From Protonemura montana (taxonomy: Eukaryota > Arthropoda > Insecta > Plecoptera > Nemouridae), in contig CANOQG010000006.1 in the NCBI GenBank assembly GCA_947568835.1, forward strand, positions 1,054,001 through 1,118,000: a stretch of DNA of 64,000 nucleotides. Reading direction: 5' to 3'. The notes beneath the pieces were generated by a model. That model did not search any database. It saw only the letters and a list, made by a program, of their open reading frames with translations, and had not been told where the DNA came from. This document shows positions 48,341-62,500 of this stretch, piece after piece (position 1 is the first letter of the stretch; every line of letters begins with the position of its first letter). The position numbers were made by a program, and so were the translations under genes.

Positions 48341-49263
48341 GTTTGCCTAAAGTCCTGCCCCAAGTTCTGCCTCATGTCCAGCCCCATGTCCTGTCCCATG
48401 TCCTGGCCTATGTCCTGCCCCACGGCCTGCCTCATGTTGTTCCATGTCCTGCCCCATATCCTGCCCATGTTCTGTCTCATGTGTTGGTCCAAGTCCTACC
48501 CCTTGTCCTGTCGCATTTTCATGCCTCATGTTCTGCCCCATGTCCTGCCTCATGTCCTGCCTCATGTCCTGCCCCATGTCCTGACCCATGTCCTTCCCCA
48601 TTTCCTGCCTCATGTCCTGCCCCATGTCCTGCCCCATGTCCTGCCTCATGTCTTGCCAAAAGTCCTGCCCCATGTCCAGCCCTATGTCTTGCCCCATGTC
48701 CTGTCCCATGTCCTGCCCTAATTCCTGCCCCATGTCCTGCCCCATGTCCTGCCTCATATCCTGCCCCATGTCCTGCAAATGTCCTGCCAAATGTCAAAAC
48801 GCATGTTCTGCCCCATGTCCAGTAAAATGTCCCTCCCGATGTCCTGCCGTATGTCCTGCCCCATGTCCTGCCCCATGTCTTGCCCAAAGTCCTGCCCCAT
48901 GTTCTTCCCCATGGCCTGCCCCATGTCCCGCCCGATGTCCTGCCCCATGTCCTCCCTTATGTCCAGTCCCATGTCCTGCCTCATGTCCTGCCCCATGTCC
49001 TGCCCCATGTCCTGTCCCATGACCTGCACCATATCCTGCCCCAAATCCCGTCGCGTGTCTGCCCCAAATCCTGCCCTATGTCCTGCCCCATGTCCTGCCC
49101 CATATCCTTTCCAATATTACGCCCCATGTCCTGTAACATGTCCTGCCCTATGTCATGCGCCAAGTCCTGCCCCATATCCTGCCCCATGTCCTACCCTATG
49201 TAATGCCCCAAGTCCTGCCTCATATCCTGTCCAATGTCCTGCCCAATATCCTGTCGCATGCAT
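48341..49263 (+). repeat. Lower-order array left of HOR C, collinear with 26.8-27.7 kb
   Basis: This starts at CATGTTTGCCTAAAG and runs through CACGGCCTGCC, GTGTTGGTCCAAG, GTCCAGTAAAATG and the GCATGCATGC palindrome near 49257. A 12-base irregularity, TCCTGCAAATGTCCTGCC near 48772, interrupts the usual CCTGCCAAATGTC unit. Compared with 27.57-27.65 kb about 50 bp are missing just before the palindrome. Confidence 0.83.
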
Positions 49264-52200
49264 GCCTCATGTCTTGCCCAAAGTCTTGCCCCGTGTCCTG
49301 CCCCATGTCTTGCCCCATGTCCTGCCCCAAGTCCTGTAGCATGTCCTGACCTTATTCCTGCCCCATGTCCTGCCTTATTTCCTGCCCCATGTCCTGCCCC
49401 ATGTCCTGCCCAATGTCTTGCCCAAAGTCCTGCCCCATGTCCTGCCACATGGCCTGCCCCAAGTCCCGCCCGATGTCCTGCCCCATGTCCTGTAACATGT
49501 CCTGCCCTATGTCATGCGCCAAGTCCTGCCCCATATCCTGCTACATGTCCTGCCCTATGTAATGCCCAATGTCCTGCACCATGTCCTGCCCCATGTCCTG
49601 GCCCATATCCTGCTCCATGTCCTGCCTAATATCCTATTCAATGTCCTGTCCTTTATCCTGTCGCATGCATGACTCATGTTTTGTCCAAAGTCTTGCCCTA
49701 TGTCCTGCCCCTTGTTCTGCCCCATGTACAGCCCCATGTACTGTCTCATGTCCTGTCCCATGTCCTTTCCCATTTTCTGCCTCATGTCCTGCTTGATGTC
49801 CTACCTCATGTCCTGCCCCTAGCTTTCCCAAAGTCCTGCCCCATGTCCTGCCTCATTTCCTGCCCCATGTCCTGCCATATGTCCTGACCCATGTCCTTCC
49901 CCATTTCCTGCCTCATGTCCTGCCCCATGTCCTGCCCCATGTCCTGCCTTATGTCTTGCCAAAAGTCCTGCCCCATTTCTTACCCTAATTCCTGCCCCAT
50001 GTCCTGCCCCATGTCCTGCCCCATATCCTGCCCCATGTCCTGCCCCATGTCCTGCCAAATGTCAAAACGCATGTCCTGCCCCATGTCCAGTAACATGTCC
50101 CGCCCGATGCCCTGCCCTATGTCCTGCCCCATGTTCTGTACAATTTCATGCCCCATGTCTTTGCGCATGTCCTGTCCTATGTCATGTTACATGTCCCGCC
50201 CGATGTCCTGCCCCATGTCCTGTCCCATGACATTCACCATATCCTGCCCCAAATCCCGTCGCATGTCCTGCCCAATATCCTTTCCAAAATTCGCCCCATG
50301 TCCTGTAACATGTCCTGCCCTATGTCATGCGCCAAGTCCTGCCCCATATCCTGCCACATGTTCTACCCTATGTAATGCCCCAAGTCCTGCACCATGGCCG
50401 CATGTCCTGCGTCTTGTCCAGTAACATGTCCCGCCCGATGTGCTGCCCTACGTCCTGCCCCATATCCTGCCCCATGTCCTGACCCTTATCCTTCCCCATG
50501 TCCTGCCTCATGTCCTGCCCCTTGTCCTGTCGTATGTCATTCCTTATGTCCTGCCCCATGTCCTACCCCATGGACAGCCCCATGTCCTGACCCTTATTTC
50601 CTGCCCCATGTCCTGCCCCATGTCCTGCCCCATGTCTTGCCAAAAGTCCTGTCCCAAGTCCTGCCCCATATCCTGCCCCATGTCCTGCCCCAAGTCTTTT
50701 CATGACCTAACCTTATTCCTGCCCCATGTCCTGCCCCATGTGCTGATCCATGTCCTTACCTAATGTCCTGCCCCATGTTCTGTACTATTTCATGCCTATT
50801 TCCTGTCGCATGTCCTGCCCTATAACCTGTTACATGTCCCGCCCAATGTCCTGCCCCATGTCCTGCCTCATATCCAGTCCCATGTCCTGCCTCATGTCCT
50901 GCCCCTTTCCTGCCCCATGTCCTGTCCCATGACCTGCACCATATCCTGCTCGAAATCCCGTCGCATGTCCTGCCCCAAATCTTGCCTCATGTCCTGCCTC
51001 ATGTCCTGTCCTATATCTTTTCCAATATTATGCCCCATGTCCTGCCCCATGTCCTGCCCTATGTAATGCCCCATGTCCATCACCATGTCCTGCCCCATGT
51101 CCTGGCGCATATTCTGCTCCATGTCCTGCCTCATAGTCTGTCCAATGTTCTGCCCTATATCCTGTCGCATGCATGCCTCATGTCTTGCCCAAAGTCATGT
51201 CCCATGTCCTGCCCTAATTCCTGCCCCATGTCCTGCCCCATGTCCTGCCCCATATCCTGCCCCATGTCCTGCCCCATGTCCTGCCAAATGTCAAAAAGCA
51301 TGTCCTGCCCCATGTACTGCCCCATGTCCTGCATCATGTCTTGCCCAAAGTCCTGCCCCATGGCCTGCCCCAAGTCCTGCCCCATGTCCTTCCCTAATGT
51401 TCTGCCCCAAGTTCCATACCATTTCATGCCCCATGTCCTGTCGCATGTCCTGCCCTATGTCCTGTAACATGTCCCGCCCGATGTCCTGCCCCATGTCCTG
51501 CCCCATGTCCTGTCCCATGACCTGCACCATATCCTGCCACCAATCCCGTCGCATGTCCTGCACCAAATCCTGCCCTATGTTCTGCCCCATTTCCTGCCCC
51601 ATATCCTTTCCTATTTTATGCTCCATGTCCTGTAACATGTCCTGACCTATGTCATGCGGCAAGGCCTGCCCCATATCCTGCCCCATGTCCTGCACAATGT
51701 CCAACCCCACGTCCTGGCCCATATCCTGCTTCACGTCCTGCTAGATATCCTGTCCAATGTCCTGCCCTATATCCAGTTGCATGCATGCCTTATGTCTTGT
51801 CCAAAGTCTTGACCCATGTCCTGCCCCATGTCCTGCTCCGTGTCCTGCCCCAAGTCCTGTCCCATGTCCTGCCTTAACTCCTGCCCCATGTCCTGCCGTT
51901 TTTTCTGCCCCGTGTTTTGCCCCATGTCCTGCCCCATGTCTTGCCCTATGTTCTGCCCCATTTCCTGCCCCATATCCTTTCCTATTTTATGCTCCATGTC
52001 CTGTAACATGTCCTGACCTATGTCATGCGGCAAGGCCTGCCCCATATCCTGCCCCATGTCCTGCCCTATGTAATGCCCAATGTCCTGCACAATGTCCTGC
52101 CCCACGTCCTGGCCCATATCCTGCTTCATGTCCTGCTACATATCCTGTCCAATGTCCTGCCCTATATCCTGTCGCATGCATGCCTCATGTCTTGCCCAAA

Positions 52201-55200
52201 GTCCTGCCCCATGTGCTGCCCCATGTCCTGCCCCATGTCCTTCCCTAATGTCCTGCCCCAAGTTCTATACCATTTCACGCCCCATGTCCTGTCGCATGTC
52301 CTGCCCTATGTCCTGTAACATGCCCCGCCCGATGTCCTGCCCCATGTCCTGCCCCATGTCTTGCCAAAAGTCCTGTCCCATGTCCTGCCGCATATCCTGC
52401 CCCATGTCCTGCCCCAAGTCTTTTCATGACCTAACCTTATTCCTGCCCCATGTCCTGCCCCATGTGCTGATCCATGTCCTTCCTTTATGTCCTGCCCCAT
52501 GTTCTGTACTTTTTCATGCCTATGTCCTGTCGCATGTTCTGCCCTATGTCCTGTAACATGTCCTGCCCTATGTCATGCGCCAAGTCCTGCCCCATATCCT
52601 GCCACATGTTCTACCCTATGTAAAGCCCCAAGTCCTGCACCATGCCCGCATGTCCTGCCCCTTGTCCAGTAACATGTCCCGCCCGATGTGCTGCCCTACG
52701 TCCTGCCCCATATCCTGCCCCATGTCCTGACCCTTATCCTTCCCCATGTCCTGCCTCATGTCTTGCCCCATGTCCTGACCCATGGCCTGCCCCATGTCCT
52801 GCTCCGTGTCCTGCCCCAAGTCCTGTCCCATGTCCTGCCTTAACTCCTGCCCCATGTCCTGCCGTTTTTTCTCTCCCGTGTCCTGCCCCATGTCCTGCCC
52901 CATGTCTTGCCCTATGTTCTGCCCCATTTCCTGCCCTATATCCTTTCCTATTTTATGCTCCATGTCCCGTAACATGTCCTGACCTATGTCATTCAGCAAG
53001 GCCTGCCCCATATCCTGCCCCATGTCCTGCCCTATGTAATGCCCAATGTCCTGCACAATGTCCTGCCCCACGTCCTGGCCTATATCCTGCTTCATGTCCT
53101 GCTACATATCCTGTCCAATGTCCTGCCCTATATCCTGTCGCATGCATGCCTCATGTCTTGCCCCATGTCCTGCCACATGTGCTGATCCATGTCCTTCCTT
53201 TATGTCCTGCCCCATGTTCTGTACTATTTCATGCCTATGTCCTGTCGCATGTTCTGCCCTATGTCCTGTTACATGTCCCGCCCGATGTCCTGCCACATGT
53301 CCCGCCTTATGTCCAGTCCCATGTCCCGCCTCATGTCCTGCTCCATGTACTGCCCCATGTCCTGTCCCATGACCTGCACCATATCCTGCTCCAAATCCCG
53401 TCGCTTGTTCTGCCCCAAATCTTGCCCTATGTCCTGCCCCATGTCCTGTCCTATATCCTTTCCAATATAATGCCCCATGTCCTGCCCCATGTCCTGCCCT
53501 ATGTAATGCCCCATGTCCTGCACCATGTCCTGAACCAAGTCCTGTCCCATGTCATGCCCCATGTCCTGCCCCAAGTCCTGCCCCAAGTCCTTTCCCATGT
53601 CCTGCCCCATGTCCTGTCCTATATCCTTTCCAATATAATGCCCCTTATCCTGCCCCATGTCCTGCCCATGTCCTGCCCCATGTCCTGACCCATGTTCTGT
53701 TTCATGTCATGCTTAATGTCCTGTCGCATGTCCTGCCCCATGTCCTGCCCAATGTCCTGCCACATGTCCTGTCTCATGTCCTGCCCTATGTCCTGCCCCA
53801 TGTGATGTACCATTTCATGCCCCATGTCTAGTCCCATGTCCTGCCTCATGTCCTGCCACATGTCCTGCCCCAGGTCTTGTCCCATGACCTTCACCATATC
53901 CTGCCCCAAATCCCAACGCATGTCCTGCCCCTAATCCTGCACGATGTCCTGCCCCATGTCCTGCCCCATATCCTTTCCAAAATTAATCCCCATGTCCTGT
54001 TACATGTCCTGCCTTATTTCCTGCCCCATTTCCTGCCCCATGTCCTGCCCCATGTCTTGCCCAAAGTCCTGCCTTATGTCCTGCCCCATGTCCTGCCCCA
54101 TGTCCTTCGCTAATGTCCTGTCCCAAGTTCTATACCATTTCATGCCCCATGTCCTGTCGCATGTCCTGCCCTATGTCCTGTAACATGTCCCGCCCGATGT
54201 CCTTCCCCATGTCCTGCCTCATGTCCAGTCCCATGTCCTGCCTCATGTCCTGCCCCATGTCCTGCCCCATGTCCTGTCCCATGACCTGCACCATATCCTG
54301 CCCCAAATCCCGTCGCATGTCCTGCCCCAAATCCTGCCCTATGGCCTGCCCCATTTCCTGCCCCATATCCTTTCCAATATTATGCTCCATGTCCTTTAAC
54401 ATGTCCTGCCCTCTGTCATGCGGCAAGTCCTGCCCCATATCCTGCCCCATGTCCGTCCCTATGTAATGCCCAATGTCCTGCACCATGTCCTGCCCCACGT
54501 CCTGGCCCATATCCTGCTTCATGTCCTGCTTCATATCCTGTCCAATGTCCTGACCCATGTTCTGTCTCATGTCATGCCTCATGTCCTGTCGCATGTTCTG
54601 CCCCATGTCCTCGCCCATGTCCTGCCCCATGTCTTGCCCAAAGTCCTGCCCCAAGTTCTGCCTCATATCCAGTCCCATGTCCTGCCTCATGTCCTGCCCC
54701 TTTCCTGCCCCATGTCCTGTCCCACGTCCTTCACCATATCCTACTCCAAATTCCAACGCATGTCCTGCCCCAAATCCTGCACTATGTCCTGCCCCATGTC
54801 CTGCCCCATGTCCTTCGCTAATGTCCTGTCCCAAGTCCTATACCATTTCATGCCCCATGTCCTGTCGCATGTCCTGCCCTATGTCCTGTAACATGTCCCG
54901 CCCGATGTCCTGCCCCATGTCCTGCCTCATGTCCAGTCCCATGTCCTGCCTCATGTCCTGCCCCATGTCCTGCCCCATGTCCTGTCCCATGACCTGCACC
55001 ATATCCTGCCCCAAATCCCGTCACATGTCCTGCCCCAAATCATGCACTATGTCCTGCCCCATGTCCTGCCCCATGTCCTTCGCTAATGTCCTGTCCCAAG
55101 TCCTATACCATTTCATGCCCCATGTCCTGTCGCATGTCCTGCCCTATGTCCTGTTACATGTCTCGCCCGATGTCCTGCCCCATGTCCTGCCTCATGTCCA

Positions 55201-56546
55201 GTCCCATGTCCTGCCCCATGTCCTGCCCTATGTAATGCCCAATGTCCCGCACCATGTCCTGCCCCACGTCCTGGCCCATATCCTGCTTCATGTCCTGCTT
55301 CATATCCTGTCCAATGTCCTGCCCCAAGTTCTGCCTCATGTCCAGCCCCATGTCCTGTCCCATGTCCTTGCCTATGTCCTGCCCCACGGCCTGCCTCATG
55401 TTGTTGCATGTCCTGCCCCATGTCCTGCCTCATATCCAGTCCCATGTCCTGCCTCATGTCCTGCCCCTTTCCTGCCCCATGTCCTGTCCCATGACCTGCA
55501 CCATATCCTGCTCCAAATCCCAACGCATGTCCTGCCCCAAATCCTGCACTATGTCCTGCCCCATGTCCTGCCCCATATCCTTTCAAAAATTAATCCCCAT
55601 GTCCTGTAACATGTCCTGCCTTATTTCCTGCCCCATGTCCTGCCCCATGTCCTGCCCCATGTCCTGCCCCATGTCCTGCCCCATGTCCTTCCCTAATGGC
55701 CTGCCCCAAGTTCTATACCATTTCATGCCCCATGTCCTGGCCCATGTCCTGCCCCATGTCTTGCACAAAGTCCTGCCCCAAGTTCGCCTCATGTCCAGCC
55801 CCATGTCCTGTCCCATGTCCTTGCCTTTGTCCTGCCCCACGGCCTGCCTCATGTTGTTGCATGTCCTGCCCCATGTCCTGCCTCATATCCAGTCCCATGT
55901 CCTGCCTTATGTCCTGCCCCTTTCCTGCCCCATGTCCTGTCCCATGACCTGCACCATATCCTGCTCCTAATCCCGTCGCATGTCCTGCCCCAAATCTTGC
56001 CCTATGTCCTGCCCCATGTCCCGTCCTATATCCTTTCCAATATTATGCCTTATGTCTTGCCCCATGTCCTGCCCTATTTAATGCCCCATGTCCTGCACCA
56101 TGTCCTGCCACATGTTCTGGCCCATATTCTGCTCCATGTCCTGCCTCATAGTCTGTCCAATGTCCTGCCCTATGTCCTGTCGCATGCATGCCTCATGTCT
56201 TGCCCAAAGTCTTGCCCCATGTCCTGCCCCATGTCCGGCACCATGTCCTGCCCCACGGCCTGCCTCATGTTGTTGCATGTCCTGCCCCATGTCCTGCCTC
56301 ATATCCAGTCCCAAGTCCTGCCTCATGTCCTGCCCCTTTCCTGCCCCATGTCCTGCCCCATGTCCTGCCCCATATCCTTTCAAAAATTAATCCCCATGTC
56401 CTGTAACATACCTGCCTTATTTCCTGCCCCATGTCCTGCCCCATGTCCTGCCCCATGTCCTGCCCCATGTCCTGCCCCATGTCCTTCCCTAATGGCCTGC
56501 CCCAAGTTCTATACCATTTCATGCCCCATGTCCTGGCCCATGTCCT
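49264..56546 (+). repeat. HOR C, copy 1 (7283-bp higher-order repeat)
   Basis: The sequence from CCTCATGTCTTGCCC at 49265 recurs from 56548 with an offset of 7283 bp; the offset becomes 7284 bp after about 55.78 kb. The left 2.8 kb is a diverged relative of 28.4-31.4 kb. The rest holds TTTTTTCTGCCCC, CTCCCGTGTCC, CATGTGATGTACC, AATCCCAACGC, AAAATTAATCCCC, the about 265-bp repeats and three CACGGCCTGCC markers (near 55386, 55849 and 56255). 7283 is 606 monomers plus 11 bases. Confidence 0.94.
54661..55189 (+). repeat. About 265-bp tandem repeats within HOR C copy 1
   Basis: CCTCAT-TCCAGTCCC landmarks start at 54661, 54925 and 55190, and TCCTTCGCTAATGTCC at 54811 and 55076. That gives two units of 264 and 265 bp and the start of a third. 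The first unit is more diverged (CCTTTCCTGCC, CCACGTCCTTCACC) and the second is closer to the partial third. Confidence 0.85.
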
Positions 56547-59500
56547 GCCTCATGTCTTGCCCTAAGTCTTGCCCCATGTCCTGCCCCATGTCTTGCCCCA
56601 TGTCCTGCCCCAAGTCCTGTAGCATGTCCTGACCTTATTCCTGCCCCATGTCCTGCCTTATTTCCTGCCCCATGTCCTGCCCCATGTCCTGCCCAATGTC
56701 TTGCCCAAAGTCCTGCCCCATGTCCTGCCACATGGCCTGCCCCAAGTCCCACCCGATGTCCTGCCCCATGTCCTGTAACATGTCCTGCCCTATGTCATGC
56801 GCCAAGTCCTGCCCCATATCCTAATACATGTCCTGCCCTATGTAATGCCCAATGTCCTGCACCATGTCCTGCCCCATGTCCTGGCCCATATCCTGCTCCA
56901 TGTCCTGCCTAATATCCTAATCAATGTCCTGTCCTTTATCCTGTCGCATGCATGACTCATGTTTTGTCCAAAGTCTTGCCCTATGTCCTGCCCCATGTTC
57001 TGCCCCATGTACAGCCCCATGTCCTGTCTTATGTCCTGTCCCATGTCCTTTCCCATTTTCTGCCTCATGTCCTGCTTGATGTCCTACCTCATGTCCTGCC
57101 CCTAGCTTTCCCAAAGTCCTGCCCCATGTCCTGCCTCATTTCCTGCCCCATGTCCTGCCATATGTCCTGACCCATGTCCTTCCCCATTTCCTGCCTCATG
57201 TCCTGCCCCATGTCCTGCCCCATGTCCTGCCTTATGTCTTGCCAAAAGTCCTGCCCCATTTCTTACCCTAATTCCTGCCCCATGTCCTGCCCCATGTCCT
57301 GCCCCATATCCTGCCCCATGTCCTGCCCCATGTCCTGCCAAATGTCAAAACGCATGTCCTGCCCCATGTCCAGTAACATGTCCCGCCCGATGCCCTGCCC
57401 TATGTCCTGCCCCATGTTCTGTACAATTTCATGCCCCATGTCTTTGCGCATGTCCTGTCCTATGTCATGTTACATGTCCCGCCCGATGTCCTGCCCCATG
57501 TCCTGTCCCATGACATTCACCATATCCTGCCCCAAATCCCGTCGCATGTCCTGCCCAATATCCTTTCCAATATTCGCCCCATGTCCTGTAACATGTCCTG
57601 CCCTATGTCATGCGCCAAGTCCTGCCCCATATCCTGCCACATGTTCTACCCTATGTAATGCCCCAAGTCCTGCACCATGGCCGCATGTCCTGCGTCTTGT
57701 CCAGTAACATGTCCCGCCCGATGTGCTGCCCTACGTCCTGCCCCATATCCTGCCCCATGTCCTGACCCTTATCCTTCCCCATGTCCTGCCTCATGTCCTG
57801 CCCCTTGTCCTGTCGTATGTCATTCCTTATGTCCTGCCCCATGTCCTACCCCATGGACAGCCCCATGTCCTGACCCTTATTTCCTGCCCCATGTCCTGCC
57901 CCATGTCCTGCCCCATGTCTTGCCAAAAGTCCTGTCCCAAGTCCTGCCCCATATCCTGCCCCATGTCCTGCCCCAAGTCTTTTCATGACCTAACCTTATT
58001 CCTGCCCCATGTCCTGCCCCATGTGCTGATCCATGTCCTTACCTAATGTCCTGCCCCATGTTCTGTACTATTTCATGCCTATTTCCTGTCGCATGTCCTG
58101 CCCTATAACCTGTTACATGTCCCGCCCAATGTCCTGCCCCATGTCCTGCCTCATATCCAGTCCCATGTCCTGCCTCATGTCCTGCCCCTTTCCTGCCCCA
58201 TGTCCTGTCCCATGACCTGCACCATATCCTGCTCGAAATCCCGTCGCATGTCCTGCCCCAAATCTTGCCTCATGTCCTGCCTCATGTCCTGTCCTATATC
58301 TTTTCCAATATTATGCCCCATGTCCTGCCCCATGTCCTGCCCTATGTAATGCCCCATGTCCATCACCATGTCCTGCCCCATGTCCTGGCGCATATTCTGC
58401 TCCATGTCCTGCCTCATAGTCTGTCCAATGTTCTGCCCTATATCCTGTCGCATGCATGCCTCATGTCTTGCCCAAAGTCATGTCCCATGTCCTGCCCTAA
58501 TTCCTGCCCCATGTCCTGCCCCATGTCCTGCCCCATATCCTGCCCCATGTCCTGCCCCATGTCCTGCCAAATGTCAAAAAGCATGTCCTGCCCCATGTAC
58601 TGCCCCATGTCCTCCATCATGTCTTGCCCAAAGTCCTGCCCCATGGCCTGCCCCAAGTCCTGCCCCATGTCCTTCCCTAATGTTCTGCCCCAAGTTCCAT
58701 ACCATTTCATGCCCCATGTCCTGTCGCATGTCCTGCCCTATGTCCTGTAACATGTCCCGCCCGATGTCCTGCCCCATGTCCTGCCCCATGTCCTGTCCCA
58801 TGACCTGCACCATATCCTGCCACCAATCCCGTCGCATGTCCTGCACCAAATCCTGCCCTATGTTCTGCCCCATTTCCTGCCCCATATCCTTTCCTATTTT
58901 ATGCTCCATGTCCTGTAACATGTCCTGACCTATGTCATGCGGCAAGGCCTGCCCCATATCCTGCCCCATGTCCTGCACAATGTCCAACCCCACGTCCTGG
59001 CCCATATCCTGCTTCACGTCCTGCTAGATATCCTGTCCAATGTCCTGCCCTATATCCAGTTGCATGCATGCCTTATGTCTTGTCCAAAGTCTTGACCCAT
59101 GTCCTGCCCCATGTCCTGCTCCGTGTCCTGCCCCAAGTCCTGTCCCATGTCCTGCCTTAACTCCTGCCCCATGTCCTGCCGTTTTTTCTGCCCCGTGTTT
59201 TGCCCCATGTCCTGCCCCATGTCTTGCCCTATGTTCTGCCCCATTTCCTGCCCCATATCCTTTCCTATTTTATGCTCCATGTCCTGTAACATGTCCTGAC
59301 CTATGTCATGCGGCAAGGCCTGCCCCATATCCTGCCCCATGTCCTGCCCTATGTAATGCCCAATGTCCTGCACAATGTCCTGCCCCACGTCCTGGCCCAT
59401 ATCCTGCTTCATGTCCTGCTACATATCCTGTCCAATGTCCTGCCCTATATCCTGTCGCATGCATGCCTCATGTCTTGCCCAAAGTCCTGCCCCATGTGCT

Positions 59501-62500
59501 GCCCCATGTCATGCCCCATGTCCTTCCCTAATGTCCTGCCCCAAGTTCTATACCATTTCACGCCCCATGTCCTGTCGCATGTCCTGCCCTATGTCCTGTA
59601 ACATGCCCCGCCCGATGTCCTGCCCCATGTCCTGCCCCATGTCTTGCCAAAAGTCCTGTCCCATGTCCTGCCGCATATCCTGCCCCATGTCCTGCCCCAA
59701 GTCTTTTCATGACCTAACCTTATTCCTGCCCCATGTCCTGCCCCATGTGCTGATCCATGTCCTTCCTTTATGTCCTGCCCCATGTTCTGTACTTTTTCAT
59801 GCCTATGTCCTGTCGCATGTTCTGCCCTATGTCCTGTAACATGTCCTGCCCTATGTCATGCGCCAAGTCCTGCCCCATATCCTGCCACATGTTCTACCCT
59901 ATGTAAAGCCCCAAGTCCTGCACCATGCCCGCATGTCCTGCCCCTTGTCCAGTAACATGTCCCGCCCGATGTGCTGCCCTACGTCCTGCCCCATATCCTG
60001 CCCCATGTCCTGACCCTTATCCTTCCCCATGTCCTGCCTCATGTCTTGCCCCATGTCCTGACCCATGGCCTGCCCCATGTCCTGCTCCGTGTCCTGCCCC
60101 AAGTCCTGTCCCATGTCCTGCCTTAACTCCTGCCCCATGTCCTGCCGTTTTTTCTCTCCCGTGTCCTGCCCCATGTCCTGCCCCATGTCTTGCCCTATGT
60201 TCTGCCCCATTTCCTGCCCTATATCCTTTCCTATTTTATGCTCCATGTCCCGTAACATGTCCTGACCTATGTCATTCAGCAAGGCCTGCCCCATATCCTG
60301 CCCCATGTCCTGCCCTATGTAATGCCCAATGTCCTGCACAATGTCCTGCCCCACGTCCTGGCCTATATCCTGCTTCATGTCCTGCTACATATCCTGTCCA
60401 ATGTCCTGCCCTATATCCTGTCGCATGCATGCCTCATGTCTTGCCCCATGTCCTGCCACATGTGCTGATCCATGTCCTTCCTTTATGTCCTGCCCCATGT
60501 TCTGTACTATTTCATGCCTATGTCCTGTCGCATGTTCTGCCCTATGTCCTGTTACATGTCCCGCCCGATGTCCTGCCACATGTCCCGCCTTATGTCCAGT
60601 CCCATGTCCCGCCTCATGTCCTGCTCCATGTACTGCCCCATGTCCTGTCCCATGACCTGCACCATATCCTGCTCCAAATCCCGTCGCTTGTTCTGCCCCA
60701 AATCTTGCCCTATGTCCTGCCCCATGTCCTGTCCTATATCCTTTCCAATATAATGCCCCATGTCCTGCCCCATGTCCTGCCCTATGTAATGCCCCATGTC
60801 CTGCACCATGTCCTGAACCAAGTCCTGTCCCATGTCATGCCCCATGTCCTGCCCCAAGTCCTGCCCCAAGTCCTTTCCCATGTCCTGCCCCATGTCCTGT
60901 CCTATATCCTTTCCAATATAATGCCCCTTATCCTGCCCCATGTCCTGCCCATGTCCTGCCCCATGTCCTGACCCATGTTCTGTTTCATGTCATGCTTAAT
61001 GTCCTGTCGCATGTCCTGCCCCATGTCCTGCCCAATGTCCTGCCACATGTCCTGTCTCATGTCCTGCCCTATGTCCTGCCCCATGTGATGTACCATTTCA
61101 TGCCCCATGTCTAGTCCCATGTCCTGCCTCATGTCCTGCCACATGTCCTGCCCCAGGTCTTGTCCCATGACCTTCACCATATCCTGCCCCAAATCCCAAC
61201 GCATGTCCTGCCCCTAATCCTGCACGATGTCCTGCCCCATGTCCTGCCCCATATCCTTTCCAAAATTAATCCCCATGTCCTGTTACATGTCCTGCCTTAT
61301 TTCCTGCCCCATTTCCTGCCCCATGTCCTGCCCCATGTCTTGCCCAAAGTCCTGCCTTATGTCCTGCCCCATGTCCTGCCCCATGTCCTTCGCTAATGTC
61401 CTGTCCCAAGTTCTATACCATTTCATGCCCCATGTCCTGTCGCATGTCCTGCCCTATGTCCTGTAACATGTCCCGCCCGATGTCCTGCCCCATGTCCTGC
61501 CTCATGTCCAGTCCCATGTCCTGCCTCATGTCCTGCCCCATGTCCTGCCCCATGTCCTGTCCCATGACCTGCACCATATCCTGCCCCAAATCCCGTCGCA
61601 TGTCCTGCCCCAAATCCTGCCCTATGGCCTGCCCCATTTCCTGCCCCATATCCTTTCCAATATTATGCTCCATGTCCTTTAACATGTCCTGCCCTCTGTC
61701 ATGCGGCAAGTCCTGCCCCATATCCTGCCCCATGTCCGTCCCTATGTAATGCCCAATGTCCTGCACCATGTCCTGCCCCACGTCCTGGCCCATATCCTGC
61801 TTCATGTCCTGCTTCATATCCTGTCCAATGTCCTGACCCATGTTCTGTCTCATGTCATGCCTCATGTCCTGTCGCATGTTCTGCCCCATGTCCTCGCCCA
61901 TGTCCTGCCCCATGTCTTGCCCAAAGTCCTGCCCCAAGTTCTGCCTCATATCCAGTCCCATGTCCTGCCTCATGTCCTGCCCCTTTCCTGCCCCATGTCC
62001 TGTCCCACGTCCTTCACCATATCCTACTCCAAATTCCAACGCATGTCCTGCCCCAAATCCTGCACTATGTCCTGCCCCATGTCCTGCCCCATGTCCTTCG
62101 CTAATGTCCTGTCCCAAGTCCTATACCATTTCATGCCCCATGTCCTGTCGCATGTCCTGCCCTATGTCCTGTAACATGTCCCGCCCGATGTCCTGCCCCA
62201 TGTCCTGCCTCATGTCCAGTCCCATGTCCTGCCTCATGTCCTGCCCCATGTCCTGCCCCATGTCCTGTCCCATGACCTGCACCATATCCTGCCCCAAATC
62301 CCGTCACATGTCCTGCCCCAAATCATGCACTATGTCCTGCCCCATGTCCTGCCCCATGTCCTTCGCTAATGTCCTGTCCCAAGTCCTATACCATTTCATG
62401 CCCCATGTCCTGTCGCATGTCCTGCCCTATGTCCTGTAACATGTCCCGCCCGATGTCCTGCCCCATGTCCTGCCTCATGTCCAGTCCCATGTCCTGCCCC

